Under the pieces are notes generated by a model that searched no databases, had not been told where the DNA came from, and was given only the letters and a program-made list of their open reading frames with translations. From Bacteroidetes bacterium SW_9_63_38 (GTDB lineage Bacteria; Bacteroidota; Rhodothermia; Rhodothermales; Salinibacteraceae), in NCBI GenBank assembly GCA_003022435.1, contig PXUA01000010.1, positions 13,376 to 65,019 of the forward strand: a stretch of DNA of 51,644 nt, written 5' to 3'. Each line of letters begins with the position of its first letter. The stretch's first letter is position 1. Shown piece after piece: positions 1-10,083 of this stretch. A program made the translations under genes and the position numbers.

Positions 1-94
1 AAGCAGTTTGCTATTGCTCCACGCTCCAGCTTGAGGTATGGACGGACGAGGTCCGTCCAAAGCTCGATTGCACAACGGACCAGTTGAAGCTGCA

Positions 95-508
95 CTAGGC
101 CTTCTCGATTTCCAGCACCAGGCCGTCAGTGTCGCGTACGAAGAGGCGGCCCTTCACCTCCCGGTACTCGTAGTCCTGTGCGTCCAGGCGGGAGCGGAGG
201 GAGTGCCAGTCGCGGTCGGGAAGACTGAAGCCGACGTGGTGAATGGCTCCGCGCCCCGGCACGGACGGGTGCTCCATCTCCGGCATCTCGATGAGCTCCA
301 GGACATCGCGGTCTCGGCCGTCTCCGAGCAGGGCCCGCCGTCGGCCTTCCCGCACCGGATCGTCTTCCACGGTTCGGAGGACGAGCCCGAGGAGGTCCAC
401 ATAGAAGTCCGTGGCGGCCTCCAGGTCGGTCGTCATGATGGAAGCATGGTCAAGCTGCACGTCGATCGGGGCGTCGCTGGAATCAGTCTGAGAAGAGGCA
501 GTCGGCAT
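95..508 (-). CDS. VOC (glyoxalase/bleomycin-resistance fold) family protein
   Basis: The 137-residue protein has the single vicinal-oxygen-chelate layout. It begins with a LDHASIMTTDLEAATDFY strand-helix pair, has a central ELIEMPE segment, then HHVGFSLPD, and ends in DTDGLVLEIEKA. His/Glu positions typical of VOC metal ligands are present (LDH near residue 21, HH in the middle, LEIE at the end). The ATG at 508 is preferred over an upstream TTG at 532. It is the last gene of the minus-strand SUF/regulator run, 44 bp after the regulator. The substrate cannot be told; VOC proteins include glyoxalases, dioxygenases and epimerases. Confidence 0.8.
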   Translation of the reverse strand: MPTASSQTDSSDAPIDVQLDHASIMTTDLEAATDFYVDLLGLVLRTVEDDPVREGRRRALLGDGRDRDVLELIEMPEMEHPSVPGRGAIHHVGFSLPDRDWHSLRSRLDAQDYEYREVKGRLFVRDTDGLVLEIEKA

Positions 509-552
509 GGTGCGAGCGTCGCGGCGTGGCAAAGGGGGGGAGCGTGGAGCCG

Positions 553-3498
553 TCAGGAAGAGGTCGGAGCCGGATCGGGTTGGAAGTCGGAGGCGTCAAT
601 GCCGAGGCGCTTCATTTTTTTGTAGAGGCCCTGTCGGGATAGGCCCAGTACGTCGGCCGAAGCGGTCACCTGTCCCTCGCAGGCCTGCAGCACGCGCTCG
701 ATCATCGTCTTCTCCGTTTGGGAGAGCACGTCGCTGAGCGATCGGTCCGGGTGGAGGATGGCGTCGGGGGGTGTGTCGTCGCCGTCTGTGTCTGATCCGG
801 CACCCTCGACAATGCGATCGAGCAGCATCGTGCGGTCGATGGTCTGCACAGGCTCACTCTCAATGTGTACGAGTACGCGTTCCAGTTCATTGCGGAGTTG
901 GCGGACGTTACCGGGCCAGTCGTAGTGCAGCAGGGCCTCCATGGCGGGATGCGTGACGGCGGCGCTTGTGGTCGTTTGTACGGGCTCGGGCGGGAGAGTG
1001 TCGAGAAAGTGGCGCACTAGCAGGGGAATGTCGGCCCGGCGCTCGCGTAGCGGCGGCATACGGAGCGAGAGGGCGCTCAGGGACTCGCGGAGGGCCGGTC
1101 GAAGGGCGTCGTCGTGAGCGTCGAGGGCATCGTCGGTGGTCGCGATCACGCGCACATCAACGGGGGTGAGAGTGGTACCGTTTGTCGGGACCACACCGCC
1201 GGTATCGAGGAGGTGCAGCAAGGTATCTTGCGCCGCGGTGGGCAGGGCGTTCACGTCCTCAATGAGAAGCGTGCCCCCGTCGGCCTCGTGGACGGCACCC
1301 GGAACGAGCGTCCCGTCGTCGTCGACGGTGCCGAACAGACGTTCGGGGAGGGGGGCTTGCTGCATGGTTTCGCACGCGACGTGTCGCAGGGGCGCTTCGG
1401 CTCGGAGGCCAGTGTCGTGGAGCGCACGGGCCAGCCGACGTTTTCCGGTTCCGCGTTCGCCGGTGATGAGGATCGGGCGTGCATTCGTGCGCAGGGACCG
1501 CATCTTGTCCACCACCGTCGCCATGGCAGGGCTTTGCGCGACGAGGTCGTCGGGGAGGGAGGCGTCGGTCGCCGGGGGAGAGTACTGCGGGTGCGACTGC
1601 CTGTCCTGCGCCCGGTTCAGGGCGAGGCGCAAGAGGGGACGCCAGAGGCGGAGCCGGGACTGTGCGGCGTCCCAGTCCGGATCTTCTGTGCGGTCGACCT
1701 CGACTCCCAGTGCGAGGGTGGGGCGGTCGTCGTGCAGTCGGACCCAGTCGGCCGGTCCGTTCGGGGTGGGAGCGGGAGCGTCGGTGGGCCATTGGAGGCC
1801 GTCGGGGCGGTCCCCGCGCTCATGCAACAGTTCGGGGGCTCGGTCCGAAGAGAGGCGACACACCCCTAGCCAGCGATCCGGGAGAAGCCCGGCGACGGTC
1901 TGGAGCCACGCGTTGGCGACCATAGGCACCGAGAGAGACGCCCGACGGAGCGTGACGGCGAGAGCGGCGTCGGACGGAACGGCCGGCGGATGCGGACGGG
2001 CAGTGGCGTCGGGGGAACCCTCACCGGCCCCCTCGGCCAGGGCGGTGGCGACGTCCACCTCGTCGGGGGCGTCCAGATCTGCGAAGGTCGATTGGGCGGC
2101 CACCGCGAGGGCATGGGCCCGGTCGTCGTGCTCGAGCTGTGCGAGTGCCAGCTGCAGAGACGCCGTTCGGTACCGGTCGTTCATCGTCGTTGCCGCCGCG
2201 AGGGCATGCCGGTAGGCGTCGGTGGCGTCGTCGGCGTCGCCGGCCGACTGCGCAACGGCGCCCTCGGCGGCGAACCGACGGGCGGCCACAGGTAGGGTGC
2301 TCAGGAGATCGTCGTACCGCTCGGCCTCGGTCAGGTGAGTGCGGGCCGTGTCCAGGTCGGAGCGAGCGGCGGCCGTTCGGGCCATCTTCAGGAGGGCCCG
2401 CACCTGTCGTCCTCGGTGTCCGGTTTCGGAGGCATTCCGATAGGCGCGCTGCATCCAGGTGTAGGCCGCGTCGAGGTTGTGATCGTGTGCCTGCAGCTCT
2501 CCCCGGAGCAGGGCGAGGGGGGCGTGTTTGTGGCCGTGGGGCAGGTGGTCGGCGTCGTCACGGAGCGTGTCGAGTGCGGCGGCCGTCGACGGGTCGTCCG
2601 TTCGCAGGGCGATGCGGGCCCGGAGCAGACGAAAGGGCGCACGGTAGACTGGCACGTCCGGGAGGTGATCGGCCGCGTCGTTAAGCACCTCCCGGGCCTC
2701 GGTCCCGTTTCCGAGCCGGAGCAGGGCGTCGGCGTGCGCCCGATGTGCGGTGACGAGCGGGGCTTTGACACGACGGTCGGCTTGAATGAGAATCGACACG
2801 GCGGTGTCGGCGGTGTCGATCACGTCGGATGGCGACTGCCCGAGGGCAAGACGGAGGGCGGCGTCGTGGGCGTGGGCGGTGCCCTGGATCTGCCGGTCCT
2901 GCCAGTCCTCGCCGATTGCCCGCAGCGCCTGGAGATGCGTGCCGGTTTCGTCGTACCGTCCCGCTGAACGAAAAGCCGGGAGGCTAAGCTCATGAGTCCA
3001 CCGATCGAGGAGGCGGTCGTTCAGGGCCGGCCGCAGGTCCTCAACGGGCGACAGGGTCTGTCGCAGAAGGGCGTATTCCCCGAGGCGTTCATAGGCCTGA
3101 GCCTGTCCCAACAACGCCCAGGAACGCCCACGCGGGTCGTGGACCGAATCGAACAGTTCCTCCGCGTGCTGGAGACGGTGGAGGGCCCGCGTCGTCATGC
3201 GGGGGGCGCGGGGCTGCCGGGCGTGGGCCCAGCCGCGCCAGAGCGCGACCTCCGCGCGAACGCACGTGCACAACTCCTGCACATCCGACAGGGCGGGAAG
3301 CCGGTCGAGGGCACGTTTCGGGTGGTCGCGATGCACGACCTCAATTTGTCCGCGGAGGGCGTGCAGCAGCAACTGCCCGGTGCTGGCTGCCGGCGCGTCG
3401 ACCGGCTCCAGCAACGGATCGATCATCTGCATCACGTCTTCGGCCCGCCCGTTGCCGAGCAGGTCCCGCGCCATCGCTATGGTCGTCGCGTGATCCAT
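553..3498 (-). CDS. TPR-rich AAA+ regulator with Fis-type HTH, NtrC-like but without the GAFTGA loop
   Basis: This 981-residue protein has about 500 N-terminal residues of helical TPR-like repeats, a short linker, an NtrC-type AAA+ domain and a Fis-type helix-turn-helix at the C-terminus (about residues 930-975, with ASADVLGLSRQGLYKKMKRL). Walker A is GERGTGK near residue 680. The Walker B region reads GGTLLIEDV near residue 745, where the family norm is GGTLFLDEI. The sigma-54 contact loop GAFTGA is missing: LFGTVDDDGTLVPGAVHEA runs straight into Walker B. The conserved PPLRERRADIPLL segment follows. It starts 82 bp after the sufT-like gene and may be co-transcribed with the suf genes. It probably regulates transcription without classical sigma-54 activation, which is an inference from the missing loop. 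Confidence 0.85.
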   Translation of the reverse strand: MDHATTIAMARDLLGNGRAEDVMQMIDPLLEPVDAPAASTGQLLLHALRGQIEVVHRDHPKRALDRLPALSDVQELCTCVRAEVALWRGWAHARQPRAPRMTTRALHRLQHAEELFDSVHDPRGRSWALLGQAQAYERLGEYALLRQTLSPVEDLRPALNDRLLDRWTHELSLPAFRSAGRYDETGTHLQALRAIGEDWQDRQIQGTAHAHDAALRLALGQSPSDVIDTADTAVSILIQADRRVKAPLVTAHRAHADALLRLGNGTEAREVLNDAADHLPDVPVYRAPFRLLRARIALRTDDPSTAAALDTLRDDADHLPHGHKHAPLALLRGELQAHDHNLDAAYTWMQRAYRNASETGHRGRQVRALLKMARTAAARSDLDTARTHLTEAERYDDLLSTLPVAARRFAAEGAVAQSAGDADDATDAYRHALAAATTMNDRYRTASLQLALAQLEHDDRAHALAVAAQSTFADLDAPDEVDVATALAEGAGEGSPDATARPHPPAVPSDAALAVTLRRASLSVPMVANAWLQTVAGLLPDRWLGVCRLSSDRAPELLHERGDRPDGLQWPTDAPAPTPNGPADWVRLHDDRPTLALGVEVDRTEDPDWDAAQSRLRLWRPLLRLALNRAQDRQSHPQYSPPATDASLPDDLVAQSPAMATVVDKMRSLRTNARPILITGERGTGKRRLARALHDTGLRAEAPLRHVACETMQQAPLPERLFGTVDDDGTLVPGAVHEADGGTLLIEDVNALPTAAQDTLLHLLDTGGVVPTNGTTLTPVDVRVIATTDDALDAHDDALRPALRESLSALSLRMPPLRERRADIPLLVRHFLDTLPPEPVQTTTSAAVTHPAMEALLHYDWPGNVRQLRNELERVLVHIESEPVQTIDRTMLLDRIVEGAGSDTDGDDTPPDAILHPDRSLSDVLSQTEKTMIERVLQACEGQVTASADVLGLSRQGLYKKMKRLGIDASDFQPDPAPTSS

Positions 3499-3580
3499 GT
3501 TCGAGTTGCGAACTTCGAATGGCGAATGAGAAAAGGAAAACGTCCAACTCGAAATTCGACACTCGAAATCCGGAATTGGG

Positions 3581-4030
3581 TTACATAAAGCCGAGTTCGA
3601 GGCGGGCCTCTTCCGACATCATCTCGGGCGAGAAGGGCGGCTCGAAGGTCATCTCCAGGTTGACACTTTCCACACCGTCCGTCTCCCGCACCGCGTCCTC
3701 CGTCTGGCCCGGAAGCACGCCCGCGGCCGGGCAGTTGGGGGCCGTGAGCGTCATCAACACGTCGACGTGACTGTCGTCCTGGACCTCGAGGTGATAGATC
3801 AGCCCCAGGTCGTAGATGTTGACCGGAATCTCCGGATCGTAGATTTCCCGAAGCGACTCCACGATCCGATTGTAGAGATCATCGTCCGGCGTATCCTGGA
3901 CGTGGTCCGGGACCGTGTCTGGGATCTCGATGCTAGTGTTTTCCTTGTCGTCAGGAATGTCCGCTTCGCCGCCGCCTCCGGCACCTGGGGGCATGCCGCC
4001 GCCCATTGCTCCTGCGCCTGCTGGGTTCAT
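3581..4030 (-). CDS. sufT: DUF59/MIP18-family Fe-S assembly protein (SufT-like)
   Basis: The 149-residue protein has a Gly/Met/Pro-rich N-terminal tail (about 35 residues) and then a DUF59 domain: IVESLREIYDPEIPVNIYDLGLIY, a TLTAPNCPAAGVLPGQ loop with the conserved Cys, and a C-terminal TFEPPFSPEMMSEEARLELGF. This is the SufT/PaaD-like family that helps mature Fe-S proteins. Its place directly after sufE in the suf run supports the role. On the minus strand its leader consists of imperfect CA-rich repeats (4036-4080) rather than a clear ribosome site. The low-complexity N-terminal tail may be a halophile elaboration. Confidence 0.88.
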   Translation of the reverse strand: MNPAGAGAMGGGMPPGAGGGGEADIPDDKENTSIEIPDTVPDHVQDTPDDDLYNRIVESLREIYDPEIPVNIYDLGLIYHLEVQDDSHVDVLMTLTAPNCPAAGVLPGQTEDAVRETDGVESVNLEMTFEPPFSPEMMSEEARLELGFM

Positions 4031-4161
4031 GGTCGCGTTTCGGGTTGTGGGTTGTGTGTTGTGGGTTATGCGTTATTGCGTTTCTCCCTCCTTGAGACCC
4101 GTCTCGAACGAGGGCATTGCCTCGTGCGCATCGGAGCCGATCACGCATCACGATTCACGGA

Positions 4162-4593
4162 TCAATTCCGGAAGGTGCGAGCGCGTTCGCGCATCTGCTC
4201 GATCATGGCCCGGAGGCCGTTGTTGCGCTGCGAGCTCAGGTTGTCCTGCAGGCCGATCTCGTCGAGGAAGTCGAACTCCGCGCTCTCGACGGCCTCCGGC
4301 GGCTGCTCGTTCAGGACGCGGATGACCAGCGCCGCAAGGCCTTTTGTAATCTTGGCGTTGCTATCGCCCTCAAAGCGAAGGACATTGTCGTCCTCGTCGT
4401 AGTCGGCCCGAATCCAAACGTCCGACTGGCAGCCGTGAACGTAATGGTCGTCGGTTTTGTCGTCGTCGTCGATCACAGGAATGTCGTCGCCGAGCTCCAT
4501 CAGGTGCTCGTACCGGCCCATCCAGTCATTGAAGAGAGCAAACTCGTCCACAATCTCCTGGGCGCGGTCCGAGATGGTGTCAGTTGCAGGCAT
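4162..4593 (-). CDS. sufE: SufE cysteine-desulfurase activator / sulfur acceptor
   Basis: The 143-residue protein fits SufE length and fold. The acceptor-cysteine motif VHGCQSDVWI is present near residue 52-61, with IVDEFALFNDWMGRYEHLMELG upstream of it and the C-terminal FLDEIGLQDNLSSQRNNGLRAMIEQM helix. SufE takes persulfide sulfur from SufS and passes it to the SufBCD scaffold in the cytoplasm. It lies 71 bp after sufS on the same strand, as expected for an operon. Confidence 0.95.
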   Translation of the reverse strand: MPATDTISDRAQEIVDEFALFNDWMGRYEHLMELGDDIPVIDDDDKTDDHYVHGCQSDVWIRADYDEDDNVLRFEGDSNAKITKGLAALVIRVLNEQPPEAVESAEFDFLDEIGLQDNLSSQRNNGLRAMIEQMRERARTFRN

Positions 4594-4664
4594 GTTTGGG
4601 ATCGTCGGTCGCTTGTCGCAAGGATCGTTGTCACGTGTGCTGAAAGAGTCCCGGTCGGGAGCAC

Positions 4665-5921
4665 TTACCCGAGCATGTCCTTCACCTTCCGGAGGCCGTT
4701 GGCCAGCGCGTCGGCGTCGTCCCGAGTGTTGTACGCCGCGAACGAGGCGCGGATCGTGCCGGGGAGGCCGTAGCGCTTCACGAGCGGCTGCGTGCAGTGG
4801 TGACCGGTGCGCACCGTGATGCCCATCCGGTCGAGGAAGGTACCGGCATCGTAGGGGTGGACATCGTCGAAAACGAACGACAACACGCTTGTCTTGTCCG
4901 GGGCCGTGCCGATGATACGCACCCCGTCGATGGCCCGTGCCTGCTCGGTCGCGTGGGCCAGCACGTCCTCCTCGTGGGCCTGCACGGCCTCCCAGTCGAG
5001 ATCCATGATGTACTCGGCCGCCGTACCGAGTCCCACGACGTCCGCGATGTTCGGAGTTCCCGCCTCAAACTTGTGGGGCGGGTCGTCGTGGGTCGTGCCG
5101 TCGAACGAGACCTGATCGATCATGTCGCCGCCGCCCTGGTACGGGGGCATGGCGTCCAGGTGCTCGTACTTGCCGTACAGGATGCCGATGCCCGTAGGCC
5201 CAAACATCTTGTGCCCCGAGAAGGCAAAGAAATCAGCGTCCAGCGCCTGCACGTCGATCGAAAGGTGCGGAGCCGACTGCGCCCCGTCCACCACCACCGG
5301 CACGTCGATCGCGTGCGCCGCGTCGATCAGGTCCGCCACGGGGTTGATGGTGCCCAGCGTGTTCGAAATGTGGGTCACCGCCATGAGGGCTGTATCCTCC
5401 GTCAAAAATTCCCCGAGCCGGTCCATCTGCAGCTCACCGCGATCAGTGACCGGCAGCACGCGAATCTCCGCGCCCACCCGTTCGGCCAGCATCTGCCAGG
5501 GGACGATGTTGGAATGGTGCTCCATCTCTGTGAGGAGAATCTCGTCGCCCTCCTCCACGACCATCTGCCCGAACGCAGACGCCACGAGGTTGAGTCCCTC
5601 CGTGGTGCCTCTCGTGAAGATAACCTCCTCGGGGCGATCCGCATTCAGAAAGGTTTGCATCGATGCGCGGGCCGACTCATACTCGTCGGTGGCCTCCTGG
5701 CTGAGCCGATGGACGCCCCGGTGCACGTTGCTGTTCTCGTGCCGGTAGAAGTGGTCCAGCCGGTCGATCACCGAAGTGGGCTTCTGCGAGGTCGCTGCGT
5801 TGTCGAGGTACACGAGCGGCGTGTCCTCGTAGATGTCCTGCTGCAGCGCTGGAAAGTCCGCGCGGAACGCCTCCACGTCGAAGGAGGCCGTGTCGGTCGT
5901 GGGGGAGGTCGTGGCGGGCAT
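4665..5921 (-). CDS. sufS: SufS cysteine desulfurase
   Basis: This 418-residue type II PLP-dependent cysteine desulfurase opens with VYLDNAATSQKP. It has the PLP lysine in FSGHKMFGPTGIGILYG and the active-site Cys in RTGHHCTQPLVKRYG, which matches SufS rather than IscS. The start is taken at the ATG at 5921 (MPATTSPTTD). A longer reading to 6128 adds 69 residues unlike the family and covers repeat-rich leader DNA. It supplies sulfur to SufE and the SufBCD scaffold. A 343-bp gap with a hairpin separates it from sufD. Confidence 0.96.
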   Translation of the reverse strand: MPATTSPTTDTASFDVEAFRADFPALQQDIYEDTPLVYLDNAATSQKPTSVIDRLDHFYRHENSNVHRGVHRLSQEATDEYESARASMQTFLNADRPEEVIFTRGTTEGLNLVASAFGQMVVEEGDEILLTEMEHHSNIVPWQMLAERVGAEIRVLPVTDRGELQMDRLGEFLTEDTALMAVTHISNTLGTINPVADLIDAAHAIDVPVVVDGAQSAPHLSIDVQALDADFFAFSGHKMFGPTGIGILYGKYEHLDAMPPYQGGGDMIDQVSFDGTTHDDPPHKFEAGTPNIADVVGLGTAAEYIMDLDWEAVQAHEEDVLAHATEQARAIDGVRIIGTAPDKTSVLSFVFDDVHPYDAGTFLDRMGITVRTGHHCTQPLVKRYGLPGTIRASFAAYNTRDDADALANGLRKVKDMLG

Positions 5922-6264
5922 ACTTTTTAGGTATGTAAATGGGTACGTATGTAGTGCAGCGTCCACCGTCAATCTACAGGGTGGTGAATGCCGTACGCAT
6001 CCTCGGCCCAGTTCGGGAAGACGTGATTCGTGACTGCTAATCCGGCAGCCTATGCGACGCACAGGCCGCCTCACGCAATACGAATGCCGCGCCCTGAGTG
6101 GAAACGAGGAAGTGCCTTCGGGGTGCAATACGTCGCCTGAAAACGGGCACTTCTGTGAAGCGGAACCGAGGACTTCAAGGGTACAGAATGAGCCTTGACA
6201 CTGCAGTAGGTATGTAGGTCAATCACGTACACACGTACAGACCTACACACCTACATACACGAAG
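5922..6264. other. sufD-sufS intergenic region with ACATAC/GTAC word repeats
   Basis: No convincing gene is present in these 343 bp. The end next to sufS holds ACATAC-type words, read on the minus strand as CTACATACGTACCC and TTTACATACC just before the sufS ATG. The sufD end carries a hairpin at 6206-6254. The central part is ordinary sequence without clear structure. Confidence 0.6.
6206..6254 (-). other. Intercistronic stem-loop after sufD
   Basis: GTAGGTATGTAGGTC at 6206-6220 pairs with GACCTACACACCTAC at 6240-6254 (14 of 15 positions). The 19-nt spacer is itself GTAC-rich. The structure lies about 10 bp beyond the sufD stop and is not followed by a T-run on the minus strand. An mRNA-stabilising or processing element is therefore more likely than an intrinsic terminator. 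Confidence 0.55.
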
Positions 6265-7602
6265 TTAAACGTACGTAGCAAAACGGTCGCGGACCAGTTC
6301 CGTCACGTGATCGCGGAAGGCGTCGATGCCGAGCTCACTCAGCACCTCTTCGCTGAAGGCTTGCAGCATCAGGATTCGGGCCTGGCGCTCCGAGATGCCG
6401 CGCGAGCGGAGGTAGAAAACGCCCTCTTCGTCGACCTGTCCCGTCGTGGCGCCGTGGCTGCACTCCACGTCGTCGGCGTAGATTTCGAGCTCCGGCTTCG
6501 TGTAGATCTGCGCATCGTTGTCCATCACGAGGGTATCGTTCTGCTGATACGCATCGATGCGCTGCGAGCCGCGGGCGACGTACACCTTGCCGTTGAAGAC
6601 GGCCGTGGACTCGTCGTTGAGCACGTGCTTGTAGAGCTCGTTGCTGTTGCAGTCGGGCTGGACGTGGTCCATGCGCGTGTGGTTGTCCACATGCATGTCG
6701 TCCTTCCCGATCACGAGGCCGAAGAGGTTGGACTCGCAGAATGTGCCGTCCGCCTCGACGGTCGCGTTGTTGCGAATAACCTCGCCGGTGTACGTGACCG
6801 CCTGCGTGGAGTACACGCTGTTATCCTTCTGCTGGGCCGCGCGAGTATGGACCTGCGAGGCCGAGTGTCCTTCGTCCTGGAAGAGGTAGTGATCCAGGTT
6901 GCCCCTTTCACCGACGAATGCCTCGCCCACCGTGTTGGTGAACGTCTGCGCGTCGGTCAGGGCGTGCTGCGCCTCTACGATCTTCGCAATCGCGCCGTCC
7001 TCGACGACGAACAGGTGGCGCGGCTGGAGGAAGAGGTCCTCGTCACTGGCCGTGATGTGGAGGAAGAAGATGGGCTTCTCGACGATGGTGCCGGACGGGA
7101 CGTACGCGAACGCGCCATCCTGCACGAACGCCGTGTTGAGGGCCGTCATCGCGTCGTCCTCGTAGTCGGCGTACCGGCCGTAGTGCTCTTCCACCACGTC
7201 CGGATGCTCGTCGCCGGCCTGTGCGAGGCTGCTGACGACGACGCCCGAGGGCAGCTCGCCGATGTCGGAGAGCGACTCGTCGACCCGTCCGTTGACGAGC
7301 ACGACGCGGTGGGCGTTCATGTCGTCGATGAGGAAGGGGGCGATGTCACTCTCGTCGACCGACGGGGGCTCGGCCCCCAGCGGGAGCGTGTACGGCCGGT
7401 CGATGATCTTGGCGATGTTCGTGTACTTCCACAGCTCCAGGTCGTTGGTTGGAATCCCGAGCTCCGCGAAGTGCTCGATCGCGTCTTCGCGTTGCTTGGA
7501 GATTGAGGCACTCGTGCCATTCAGTGTCTGGCCGTGGTTGACCTCAAAGGCCGAAATAAACCGGTCCTTGGGATCGGAATCGGTGTCAAGTGCAGTCGTC
7601 AT
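6265..7602 (-). CDS. sufD: SufD, Fe-S cluster assembly scaffold subunit
   Basis: The 445-residue SufB/SufD-fold protein begins with the SufD helical N-terminus (LELWKYTNIAKI). A parallel beta-helix follows, with characteristic segments such as HNHTRMDHVQPDCNSNELYK-like spacing, IDAYQQNDTLVMD, KPELEIYADDVECSHGATTGQVDEE and FYLRSRG. The ECSHGATTGQ block is the SufD/SufB hallmark near the C-terminus. SufD partners SufB and SufC to build clusters in the cytoplasm. The ATG at 7602 (MTTALDTDSD) is chosen over an upstream in-frame start at 7662. It lies 93 bp after sufC. Confidence 0.95.
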   Translation of the reverse strand: MTTALDTDSDPKDRFISAFEVNHGQTLNGTSASISKQREDAIEHFAELGIPTNDLELWKYTNIAKIIDRPYTLPLGAEPPSVDESDIAPFLIDDMNAHRVVLVNGRVDESLSDIGELPSGVVVSSLAQAGDEHPDVVEEHYGRYADYEDDAMTALNTAFVQDGAFAYVPSGTIVEKPIFFLHITASDEDLFLQPRHLFVVEDGAIAKIVEAQHALTDAQTFTNTVGEAFVGERGNLDHYLFQDEGHSASQVHTRAAQQKDNSVYSTQAVTYTGEVIRNNATVEADGTFCESNLFGLVIGKDDMHVDNHTRMDHVQPDCNSNELYKHVLNDESTAVFNGKVYVARGSQRIDAYQQNDTLVMDNDAQIYTKPELEIYADDVECSHGATTGQVDEEGVFYLRSRGISERQARILMLQAFSEEVLSELGIDAFRDHVTELVRDRFATYV

Positions 7603-7695
7603 GATACGGCAAAAGGGGATATTGGGGAAGACAAGGAAGGAGGCGAGAGGGACCGGCCTCAAGACGAATAGGACTCGGGGCCCGACCGGACGATG

Positions 7696-8469
<774 letters not shown>

Positions 8470-8546
8470 ATCTCGTTTGCTTGTGAGTGGTGCGTTCGAA
8501 AAAATGTCGTTCGGCTTGTGGGGAGAGCGTGGGGGAACGGGAGCGT

Positions 8547-8585
8547 GGGAGAGCGGGAGCGAGAAAAGTGTGCTCCCGTGCTCCC
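8547..8585 (-). other. Intercistronic stem-loop between sufB and sufC
   Basis: GGGAGAGCGGGAGC (8547-8560) is opposed by GCTCCCGTGCTCCC (8572-8585), pairing at 12 of 14 positions across an 11-nt loop. It lies in the 153-bp gap between the sufB stop and the sufC start. There is no T-tract, so differential mRNA stability is more likely than termination. Confidence 0.45.
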
Positions 8586-8622
8586 AAGCGCCCATGCTCT
8601 CAGGCCCCATGCTCTTGTGCAA

Positions 8623-10083
8623 TTATCCAACGCTGCCTTCCAGTTCAATGGCGAGCAGCTCCTTGGCCTCCACGGCAAACTCCATGGGCAGCTCCTGCAG
8701 GATTTCCTTGCAGAAGCCGTTCACGATGAGCTTGAGCGCTTCCTCCTCGCCCAGGCCGCGCTGATGGCAGTAAAACATCTGGTCTTCGCCCACCTTCGAG
8801 GTCGTGGCCTCGTGCTCGATCTGCGCCGACGGGTTGGCGCTCTCGATGTAGGGGTAGGTGTGCGCCCCGCAGTCCGGACCCAGCAGCATCGAGTCGCACT
8901 GGGAGAAGTTGCGGGCGTCGTCGGCGTTCTTGCCCACCTTCACCAGGCCGCGGTAGCTGTTGTCGGCCACGTCGGCCGAGATGCCCTTCGAGATGATGGT
9001 ACTCTTCGTGTCCTTCCCGATGTGCTGCATCTTCGTGCCGGTGTCGGCCTGCTGGTGTCCCTTGGTGAAGGCCACCGAGTAAAACTCGCCAACCGTGTCG
9101 TCCCCGGCCAGGATGACCGACGGGTACTTCTGCGTGACGGCCGAGCCGGTCTCCAACTGCGTCCAGCTGATCTTGGAGTTGTCGCCCTTACAGATACCGC
9201 GCTTCGTGACGAGGTTGTAGATGCCGCCGTTGCCCTCCTCGTCGCCCGGGTACCAGTTCTGGATGGTGGAGTACTTGATCTCCGAGTCCTCGTGGGCGAT
9301 GAGCTCCACCACGGCGGCGTGGAGCTGGGTCTCCTTCCGCATCGGAGCGGTGCAGCCTTCGAGGTAGCTCACGTAGGCGCCCGGTTCGGCCACGATGAGC
9401 GTCCGCTCAAACTGGCCGGTCCCCTTCTCATTCATGCGGAAGTACGTGGACAGCTCCATCGGACACTCGACGCCCTCCGGCACGTAGACGAACGAGCCGT
9501 CGCTGAAGACCGCGGAGTTGAGCGCCGCGTACAGGTTGTCCGTGTAGGGGACCACGCTGCCGAGGTGTTGCCGCACGATCACCGGATGGTCACGGGCGGC
9601 CTCGCCGAAGGACTTGAAGATCACACCCTTTTCTTTCAGCTTCTCCTTGAAGGTGGTGGCCACCGAGACGCTGTCCATCACCGCGTCGACGGCCACGCCG
9701 GTGAGGGCTTTCTGCTCTTCGAGAGGAATGCCCAGCCGCTCGAACGTGTCGAGGATCTCTTGGGGCACCTCGTCGAGACTTTCGTAATTGGCCTTGTCCT
9801 TCGGCGCGGAAAAGTAGTGCATGTCCTGGAAGTCGGGCCGCTCGTAGTCGAGGTGGGCCCAGTCCGGATAATGCCCGCTCTCAAGAAGATCGGTGAAGTA
9901 CTCGTAGGCCTTCAACCGCCAGTCGAGCAGCCACTCCGGCTCGTTCTTCCGGTCGGAGATGTATCGAACGATGTCTTCGCTCAGGCCTTTCGGGGTTGTT
10001 TCCGACTCGATGTCGGTGGACCAGCCGTGCTCATACTCCTCGCTGGCCTTTCCTTCGAGGTACTCTGTTTCGGACGTGCTCAT
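8623..10083 (-). CDS. sufB: SufB, Fe-S cluster assembly scaffold
   Basis: This 486-residue SufB is the usual length. It carries [32 protein letters not shown] core sequence (given in part: [18 protein letters not shown]), [13 protein letters not shown], and C-terminal [20 protein letters not shown] followed by [13 protein letters not shown]. It is the scaffold that accepts persulfide sulfur and iron together with SufC and SufD. It is the first gene of the minus-strand suf operon, with 417 bp separating it from the divergent sufA. The region just upstream of its ATG is CA-rich on the coding strand. Confidence 0.97.
   Translation of the reverse strand: MSTSETEYLEGKASEEYEHGWSTDIESETTPKGLSEDIVRYISDRKNEPEWLLDWRLKAYEYFTDLLESGHYPDWAHLDYERPDFQDMHYFSAPKDKANYESLDEVPQEILDTFERLGIPLEEQKALTGVAVDAVMDSVSVATTFKEKLKEKGVIFKSFGEAARDHPVIVRQHLGSVVPYTDNLYAALNSAVFSDGSFVYVPEGVECPMELSTYFRMNEKGTGQFERTLIVAEPGAYVSYLEGCTAPMRKETQLHAAVVELIAHEDSEIKYSTIQNWYPGDEEGNGGIYNLVTKRGICKGDNSKISWTQLETGSAVTQKYPSVILAGDDTVGEFYSVAFTKGHQQADTGTKMQHIGKDTKSTIISKGISADVADNSYRGLVKVGKNADDARNFSQCDSMLLGPDCGAHTYPYIESANPSAQIEHEATTSKVGEDQMFYCHQRGLGEEEALKLIVNGFCKEILQELPMEFAVEAKELLAIELEGSVG

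Noticed and set aside
553..3498. Long opposite-strand frames (for example 1114-1869 and 1136-2215)
   Set aside because: They are shadows of the regulator gene; no domain is visible in them.
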